A stretch of 39,473 nucleotides of DNA from Bacteroidales bacterium. Its GTDB lineage: Bacteria > Bacteroidota > Bacteroidia > Bacteroidales > 4484-276. Each line of letters starts with the position of its first letter. Position 1 is the stretch's first letter. Made by a program: the position numbers and the translations under genes. The notes under the pieces were generated by a model. The model did no database searches. It saw only the letters and a program-made list of their open reading frames with translations, and was not told the origin of the DNA. The stretch spans positions 1 through 39,473 of the forward strand of contig JACZJL010000045.1 of the NCBI GenBank assembly GCA_014860585.1, read 5' to 3'. Positions 34,394 to 39,473 of the stretch are shown here, piece after piece.

Positions 34394-35278
34394 TTATCCG
34401 ATGGATAATTCATTATTCCATTGGATATTGGTGGGTTTTGCACCAATATTGACCCCTTCCACAAACATATCCACACATTCTTTCAGGTCAGAATGATAAC
34501 CGCCTTCAAGCACCGCAAATATATTTTTAAACGCTTTCCGCAACTTATAGCCACATTCATAATAGGCGTGCAATGTAAAGTTGAGCGCAAGCAGTCTGTC
34601 CTTCCGGTAGCCATCAAACCCAGCCGAAACGGCAATCACATCAGGTTTGAATTGCTGAGCAACATGAATTGCTTTGTCAACTGCTTTTAAGAAATCTTTT
34701 TCTCCACTTTGCTCCGGAATGGGAATGTTTAATGTACAACCCAACCCATCTCCTTTACCGATTTCGAGAAATGTTCCGGTGAAAGGATAAGTATTTTGCT
34801 GGTGAATCGAGCAAAAGAAAACCTGTTTATTGTCATAAAAAATGCTTTGAGTCCCGTCTCCATGATGCCCGTCAATGTCGAGAATGAAAACCTTTTTACC
34901 CTTGTTTACGAGTGTTTGAGTGGCAATGGCGATGTTGTTGAACAGGCAGAAACCGGATGCTTTATCCCGGTGGGCATGGTGCCCGGGAGGTCGGATGACT
35001 GCAAAATCTCCATTTTCGGCAGCCTTTACCGCCAATCCTACAGCCTGACAAGCAGCCTTGTAACTTAAAGGGTTAAGTTCAATTTCTGCAATTGTGTCAC
35101 CTCTCTCACAAGCCTTGCGGATTTTTGTAATGTATTCTTTAGAGTGAACCAAACTCAAGTAAGCCTCACCATCAAGTTCAATTGTTTCCAGCCCTGAAAA
35201 TGCCTCCAGCCGGTATTTTCCTTCAAATGGACTATCAACATTATGATCCAAAAAAATCTTATTAAAGAGTAGCTTCAT
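34394..35278 (-). CDS. Histone-deacetylase-fold hydrolase
   Basis: A 294-residue zinc hydrolase of the arginase/deacetylase fold, related to class II histone deacetylases and bacterial acetylpolyamine amidohydrolases. The active-site pair His100-His101 is in RPPGHHAHRDKASGF. The zinc ligands are Asp136 and His138 in LDIDGHHGDG and Asp222 in SAGFDGYRKD, and the catalytic Tyr is in LEGGYHS. All key residues are present, so it should remove acyl groups from lysine, polyamines or a related amide. It is shorter than most (about 340 or more). The natural substrate is unknown in bacteria without histones. The ATG at 35278 fits the family N-terminus. Monocistronic by layout. Confidence 0.9.
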   Translation of the reverse strand: MKLLFNKIFLDHNVDSPFEGKYRLEAFSGLETIELDGEAYLSLVHSKEYITKIRKACERGDTIAEIELNPLSYKAACQAVGLAVKAAENGDFAVIRPPGHHAHRDKASGFCLFNNIAIATQTLVNKGKKVFILDIDGHHGDGTQSIFYDNKQVFFCSIHQQNTYPFTGTFLEIGKGDGLGCTLNIPIPEQSGEKDFLKAVDKAIHVAQQFKPDVIAVSAGFDGYRKDRLLALNFTLHAYYECGYKLRKAFKNIFAVLEGGYHSDLKECVDMFVEGVNIGAKPTNIQWNNELSIG

Positions 35279-35457
35279 TGCGTCAAAATTAAATCAGCAA
35301 CTAAAGTATAAAAATATTGACAAAGCAAGATTTTTTTGTGGAAGTTAGACTGAGTTTCATTAGAAAAGGAATATAACCGGGAAATTCTTACACATAGATT
35401 TGCCGCTTCTATGTGTAATCAAATTGTTGATGAATCCAATGGACATTTGAGAAATTA

Positions 35458-35495
35458 AAAACCCACTGTCAAATTGCTGTTTAACAGTGGGTTTT
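35458..35495 (-). terminator. Terminator of the initiator tRNA gene
   Basis: AAACCCACTGT (35458-35468) pairs perfectly with ACAGTGGGTTT (35484-35494). It lies 4 bases beyond the tRNA 3' end and is followed by T on the minus strand. Confidence 0.8.
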
Positions 35496-35498
35496 CTG

Positions 35499-35573
<75 letters not shown>

Positions 35574-35626
35574 ATGTGTTGTGTTTTGAATGAACTACCG
35601 GTTCTGCGAATTTTTGAATCGGGCTG

Positions 35627-35634
35627 CAAAGATA
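35627..35634 (-). promoter_or_regulatory. -7 box upstream of tRNA-fMet
   Basis: Reads TATCTTTG on the minus strand with TTTG 15 bases upstream (35653-35650), slightly short of the usual spacing. It is 53 bases before the tRNA. The same segment separates tRNA-fMet from the divergent era gene; no clear era box found. Confidence 0.4.
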
Positions 35635-35675
35635 TAATTTGTTTCTTTGCAAATTAAAGTTTGTTTAAAATAAAT

Positions 35676-36554
35676 ATGGCACACATAGCAGGTTTTGTAA
35701 GCATTTTAGGACGTCCTAACGTTGGAAAGTCAACGTTGATGAACGTTCTGGTGGGGGAAAAACTATCGGTGATTACCAGCAAAGCCCAAACAACCAGGCA
35801 TAGAATTAAAGGAATTGTCAGTGGAGAAGATTACCAAATCGTCTTTTCCGACACTCCTGGCATTCTGGAACCTCACTATAAATTGCACGAAGCAATGATG
35901 CACCAGGTAGAAACCGCCATCGAAGATGCCGATGTGATTGTTTATATTGTGGAGCCAGGAATGAAAGAGATTGACGAAACATTAGAGCAACTCAGAGAAA
36001 AATCGACCGGTAAGCTTATCCTTGTGATCAATAAGGTGGATACAGGTCAACAAGCTGAAATTCAAGCATTGGTTGATCAGTGGAAAATGAAACTGCCTGA
36101 AGCTACGATCATTCCTATCTCTGCTTTGCATGCATTTAATGTTCAGACGGTTTTACAAACCATCATTGAGAATCTACCTGAACACCCTGCTTATTATCCT
36201 AAAGATGAGCTAACCGATAAATCCTATCGTTTTTTTATAGGTGAAATTATTCGGGAAAAGGCACTGAATCTATACCGCAAGGAAGTTCCTTACTCAGTGG
36301 AAGTGGTGGTGGAAGAATTTAAGGAGGAGGAAAAAATTACCCGCATTCGCGCTTTGATTTATGTTGCACGAGAAAGTCAGCGGATGATCATTATCGGTCA
36401 TCATGGAAAAGCCATCAAACAGCTTGGCACTGATGCAAGAAAAGACATAGAAACGTTCCTGAATAAAAAAGTGTTCCTTGAACTATCAGTTAAGGTAGAT
36501 AAAAATTGGCGCGACAGTGATCAGGCGTTAAGAAGGTTTGGGTACGAATTTTAA
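35676..36554 (+). CDS. era: GTPase Era
   Basis: A 292-residue GTPase that binds the 3' end of 16S rRNA and helps mature the 30S subunit. G1 is GRPNVGKST (about 12-20), G3 is DTPG, G4 is NKVD, and the C-terminal KH domain carries IIIGHHGKAIKQLGTDARKDIE. Length matches the family (about 300). An earlier ATG at 35661 is in frame but would add five residues; MAHIAGFVSILGRPNVGKS from 35676 is the usual start. Divergent from the tRNA-fMet gene. Upstream of der with a 189-base gap. Confidence 0.95.
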   Translation: MAHIAGFVSILGRPNVGKSTLMNVLVGEKLSVITSKAQTTRHRIKGIVSGEDYQIVFSDTPGILEPHYKLHEAMMHQVETAIEDADVIVYIVEPGMKEIDETLEQLREKSTGKLILVINKVDTGQQAEIQALVDQWKMKLPEATIIPISALHAFNVQTVLQTIIENLPEHPAYYPKDELTDKSYRFFIGEIIREKALNLYRKEVPYSVEVVVEEFKEEEKITRIRALIYVARESQRMIIIGHHGKAIKQLGTDARKDIETFLNKKVFLELSVKVDKNWRDSDQALRRFGYEF

Positions 36555-36743
36555 GCGACCCTGACATAAATAGTTTTTTGTGAATGGATTATTATTGGAT
36601 CACTGGGGGAGTTTCGAATTGGAGTATTGGAAAAATGAAAGTGATTAAAATCTTATGCGGGTGAGGTAAACACCAGAAATTGATAGTATTTACAAATCTT
36701 CAGCTTGAGTAAAGGTTGAAGTTTCAAACAGAAATGTAAAAAT

Positions 36744-38048
36744 ATGGCAAATATATTAGCAATTGTAGGCAGGCCCAACGTGGGAAAATCCACGCTGTTC
36801 AACCGTTTGGTCGGACAGCGGCAGGCTATTGTAGAAGAGACAAGTGGCGTAACGCGCGACCGTCACTATGGCAAAAGTGATTGGAACGGGATCGGTTTTT
36901 CGGTGATTGATACAGGTGGTTATGTTGTTGGATCTGATGACATTTTTGAAGAAGAAATCAGGAAGCAGGTCGACCTCGCCATTTCTGAGGCTGATGTGAT
37001 CCTCTTTGTTGTGGACTCGCGTGATGGCGTTTCAGAGCTGGATAAAGACGTTGCAAGAATATTGCGCAAAACCAAAAAAGAAGTGCTGCTGGTGGCAAAT
37101 AAAGTGGATAGTACCCGCCAGACGAACGACTATACTGAGTTTTACGAACTCGGTTTAGAAAAAATCTTTCCTATTTCGGCTATCAATGGAAGCGGTACAG
37201 GCGAATTACTGGATGAAGCTGTCAAACATTTCACTGATACCGGTGATGACCATGATCCGGAAATTCCGAGATTGGCTGTTGTGGGGCGACCTAACGTTGG
37301 CAAATCTTCGCTGATCAATGCATTGGTTGGAATTGACCGAAACATTGTAACTGATATCCCCGGAACCACCCGCGACACCATCAATACACGCTACAACACT
37401 TTCGGTTTTGATTTTATGCTTGTAGATACTGCCGGATTGAGAAAAAAAAGCAGGGTTTCCGAAAATATCGAATTCTACTCTGTGATGCGCTCGATAAGGG
37501 CCATTGAAAACAGCGATGTGTGTATTCTCATGATTGATGCCACACAGGGCTTTGAGAGCCAGGACATGAATATCCTTCACCTGATCGAAAAAAACAGGAA
37601 AGCTGTGGTGATGATCGTTAACAAATGGGACCTCGTGGAAAAAGGAACGAATACACATCTTGAGTTTGAACGCAAAATACGCTTACAAACAGCACCCTTT
37701 ACCGATTACAAAATCATTTTTACATCGGTCACCGAAAAGCAACGGATTTTCAAAGCCATTGAAGCTGCCAGTGACGCATTTAAAAATAAATCCAAACGAA
37801 TTGCAACTTCAAAACTGAACGAGTTGCTGCTGCCGATGATCGAGTCCTCGCCTCCGCCGGTTTATAAGGGAAAATCCATCAAGATTAAATACATTACCCA
37901 ACTTCCTGTGAAATTCCCTGCTTTCGCATTTTATTGTAACCTGCCACAGTATGTACGAGATCCTTACAAACGTTTCATCGAGAATCAATTGCGCAAGCAG
38001 TTCGATTTCAGTGGAAATATGGTTCAGATTTATTTCAGGAAAAAATAA
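36744..38048 (+). CDS. der: GTPase Der (EngA)
   Basis: A 434-residue GTPase with two tandem G domains, required for 50S subunit assembly. Domain 1 has GRPNVGKSTLFNRLVG (about 8-23), DTGG and NKVD. Domain 2 has GRPNVGKSSLINALVG (about 180-195), DTAGLRKK and NKWD. A C-terminal KH-like domain ends with RFIENQLRKQFDFSGNMVQIYFRKK. Length and order are standard. hslR follows 5 bases after the stop, so the two are likely one transcript with shared translational coupling. era precedes it but is separated by non-coding sequence without a visible terminator. Confidence 0.96.
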   Translation: MANILAIVGRPNVGKSTLFNRLVGQRQAIVEETSGVTRDRHYGKSDWNGIGFSVIDTGGYVVGSDDIFEEEIRKQVDLAISEADVILFVVDSRDGVSELDKDVARILRKTKKEVLLVANKVDSTRQTNDYTEFYELGLEKIFPISAINGSGTGELLDEAVKHFTDTGDDHDPEIPRLAVVGRPNVGKSSLINALVGIDRNIVTDIPGTTRDTINTRYNTFGFDFMLVDTAGLRKKSRVSENIEFYSVMRSIRAIENSDVCILMIDATQGFESQDMNILHLIEKNRKAVVMIVNKWDLVEKGTNTHLEFERKIRLQTAPFTDYKIIFTSVTEKQRIFKAIEAASDAFKNKSKRIATSKLNELLLPMIESSPPPVYKGKSIKIKYITQLPVKFPAFAFYCNLPQYVRDPYKRFIENQLRKQFDFSGNMVQIYFRKK

Positions 38049-38053
38049 GTAAG

Positions 38054-38434
38054 ATGGAAGGCCTGGTTAGAATCGACAAATGGCTTTGGGCCGTAAGGGT
38101 GTTCAAAACCCGCAGCATGGCTTCAGATGCTTGCCGGTCGGGAAAGGTAATGATAGACGGTTCAGCAGTAAAACCATCTCGTGAGGTTAAGATCAATGAT
38201 GTGGTTGAGGTGAAAATAAACCCTCATTTTACGCGAACGGTGGTCGTTTTGGGTAATTTGACAAATCGTGTCGGCGCTAAGCTTGTTGCTGAGTTTGCAA
38301 AGGATATAACCCCTCAGGAAGAGTATGACAAGCTTAAACTTTACAGCGAAATGAATGCAGAAAAACGAGACCGGGGAATTGGCCGGCCGACCAAGAAAGC
38401 ACGCAGGATGATCGATAAGTTGAAAGAAACCTAG
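38054..38434 (+). CDS. S4-domain RNA-binding protein, Hsp15/HslR type
   Basis: A 126-residue protein with an N-terminal S4 RNA-binding domain (MEGLVRIDKWLWAVRVFKTRSMASDACRSGKVMIDGSAV, about 5-60), as in Hsp15, which binds stalled 50S subunits carrying a nascent chain. The C-terminus is basic (RDRGIGRPTKKARRMIDKLK), likely contacting RNA. It is coupled to der (gap of 5 bases), a sensible partner in ribosome quality control or assembly. Length is near that of E. coli Hsp15 (133). Confidence 0.88.
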   Translation: MEGLVRIDKWLWAVRVFKTRSMASDACRSGKVMIDGSAVKPSREVKINDVVEVKINPHFTRTVVVLGNLTNRVGAKLVAEFAKDITPQEEYDKLKLYSEMNAEKRDRGIGRPTKKARRMIDKLKET

Positions 38435-38545
38435 CCAAAAAATACGATAACTAATTGCAGATTAGCAATTATCGGGTTAAGATTGAATGAAATTCATTTG
38501 TAGAATTAGTATTATGATTTTCCAATTTTTTTATATCCACAAATA

Positions 38546-39473
38546 ATGCTCACATCCCGCCAACTCTTTTTCGGGCACCTTGCTTTGCCTTCTCAATTTC
38601 CGATGGGGCTTGAAATTGTGCGTGCTGAAGGTATTTATCTGTATGCTCCGGACGGGAAGCAATACATCGACCTGGTTTCGGGTGTTTGCGTAAATAATCT
38701 CGGTCACTGCCATCCTGCTGTTGTGGAAGCAGTGAAGAATCAGTTGGACAACTACATGCATCTGATGGTTTATGGCGAATTTATTCAAAGTCCTCAGGTC
38801 AAATTGGCAAAGAAGTTGGCCGACTTACTGCCCTCCCCTCTCAACTCGGTTTACCTGGTGAACTCGGGCAGTGAAGCTGTGGATGGTGCTCTTAAATTGG
38901 CTAAGCGTTTCACTGGAAGGACTGAAATGGTGAGTTTTCAAAACAGCTATCATGGTGGAACGCATGGTGCTTTGAGCATGTTGGGCAATGAAACGCTGAA
39001 ATCAGCCTACCGGCCTCTCCTGCCTGATGTCAGACATTTGAGGTACAATGATTTTGAACAGCTAAACCTGATTACTGAACTTACGGCCTGTGTTTTGGCA
39101 GAACCTGTTCAGGCGGAAGCCGGAGTGATTTTACCGCAAGACAATTTCCTGACGGCTCTTAGGAAAAGATGCACCGAAATGGGAGCTTTGCTGATTTTTG
39201 ATGAAATACAAACCGGGTTTGGTCGCACCGGGAAACTGTTTTGTTTTGAACATTATGGTGTTATTCCCGACATTCTTTGCCTTGCCAAAGGAATGGGTGG
39301 AGGAATGCCCATTGGTGCTTTTATTGCAGACAGGCAGGTGATGCTATCACTGACAACCAACCCGGAATTTGGTCACATAACTACCTTTGGAGGACACCCG
39401 GTATGTGCCGCCGCCGCGTTGGCTAACCTTGAAGTGCTCACAGGTGAACCGGATATTATTGAGCAAGTTGAAA
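38546..39473 (+). CDS. Class III PLP-dependent aminotransferase (3' end outside window)
   Basis: 309 codons visible, open at the window edge. It is a fold-type I, class III aminotransferase of the ornithine/acetylornithine kind. The PLP-binding lysine is probably Lys248 in LCLAKGMGGGMPIGAF. LVNSGSEAVDGALKLAKR binds the cofactor phosphate, and DEIQTGFGRTGK holds the conserved Asp that pairs with the pyridine nitrogen. The N-terminus MLTSRQLFFGHLALPSQFPMGLEIVRAEGIYLYAPDG fits an ATG at 38546. Substrate could be ornithine, acetylornithine, lysine or a 4-aminobutyrate-like amine; the visible part does not decide it. Confidence 0.85.
   Translation, partial: MLTSRQLFFGHLALPSQFPMGLEIVRAEGIYLYAPDGKQYIDLVSGVCVNNLGHCHPAVVEAVKNQLDNYMHLMVYGEFIQSPQVKLAKKLADLLPSPLNSVYLVNSGSEAVDGALKLAKRFTGRTEMVSFQNSYHGGTHGALSMLGNETLKSAYRPLLPDVRHLRYNDFEQLNLITELTACVLAEPVQAEAGVILPQDNFLTALRKRCTEMGALLIFDEIQTGFGRTGKLFCFEHYGVIPDILCLAKGMGGGMPIGAFIADRQVMLSLTTNPEFGHITTFGGHPVCAAAALANLEVLTGEPDIIEQVE

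Noticed and set aside
38445-38474. Hairpin after hslR (CGATAA/TTATCG with a bulge)
   Set aside because: No T tract and competing folds; too weak to call a terminator.

Overview
The window looks like chromosomal DNA of a Bacteroidota (Bacteroidetes) member, probably in the Bacteroidales/Marinilabiliales range. The evidence is indirect but consistent. Two large exported proteins end in type IX secretion (T9SS) sorting tails. Upstream regions repeatedly carry the Bacteroidetes -7 promoter box TAnnTTTG. SecA has the long (about 1,100 residue) form, ClpC stands beside GyrA, and there is an ATP-dependent PEP carboxykinase. I cannot assign genus or species, and the organism may be uncultured.

Layout. 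1-2.4 kb: the 3' end of a KAP-type P-loop NTPase, an EamA/DMT transporter and a tRNA-Leu(UAG). 2.4-4 kb: two thioredoxins on the minus strand (one cytoplasmic, one lipoprotein) and a lone IS1595-type zinc-ribbon protein. 4-7.5 kb: a multidomain secreted GH31 glycosidase. 7.5-10.4 kb: a minus-strand operon recR-ddl-mtaB. 10.5-15.2 kb: an exported MORN-type repeat protein, then a two-gene xanthine dehydrogenase operon. 15.2-17.1 kb: an AT-rich accessory patch with an orphan secreted protein and a VapBC-type toxin-antitoxin pair flanked by 44-bp direct repeats. 17.1-23.2 kb: pckA, a nested palindromic element, secA and coaD, all minus strand. 23.3-26.7 kb: a cold-shock protein and a 994-residue CotH/lamin-tail T9SS protein. 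26.8-33.5 kb: a periplasmic TPR protein and gyrA (minus), then clpC (plus). 33.6-35.6 kb: an unknown membrane-anchored protein, a histone-deacetylase-fold hydrolase and an initiator tRNA-Met (minus). 35.7 kb to the end: the GTPases era and der, an Hsp15-like S4 protein, and the first 309 codons of a class III aminotransferase cut by the window edge.

Most of the window is core housekeeping: translation and ribosome assembly (era, der, hslR, tRNAs, mtaB), wall synthesis (ddl), DNA maintenance (recR, gyrA), proteostasis and export (clpC, secA, thioredoxins), CoA synthesis (coaD) and gluconeogenesis (pckA). The accessory content is the secreted T9SS cargo, the xanthine dehydrogenase and the VapBC patch. 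The two most unusual structural signals are the 137-bp nested palindrome at 18955-19091, whose arms can form mutually exclusive hairpins, and the duplicated fragment of the apparent pckA 3' terminator region that brackets vapBC. I found no CRISPR array, rRNA, prophage, intact insertion sequence or clear new multi-gene defence system.
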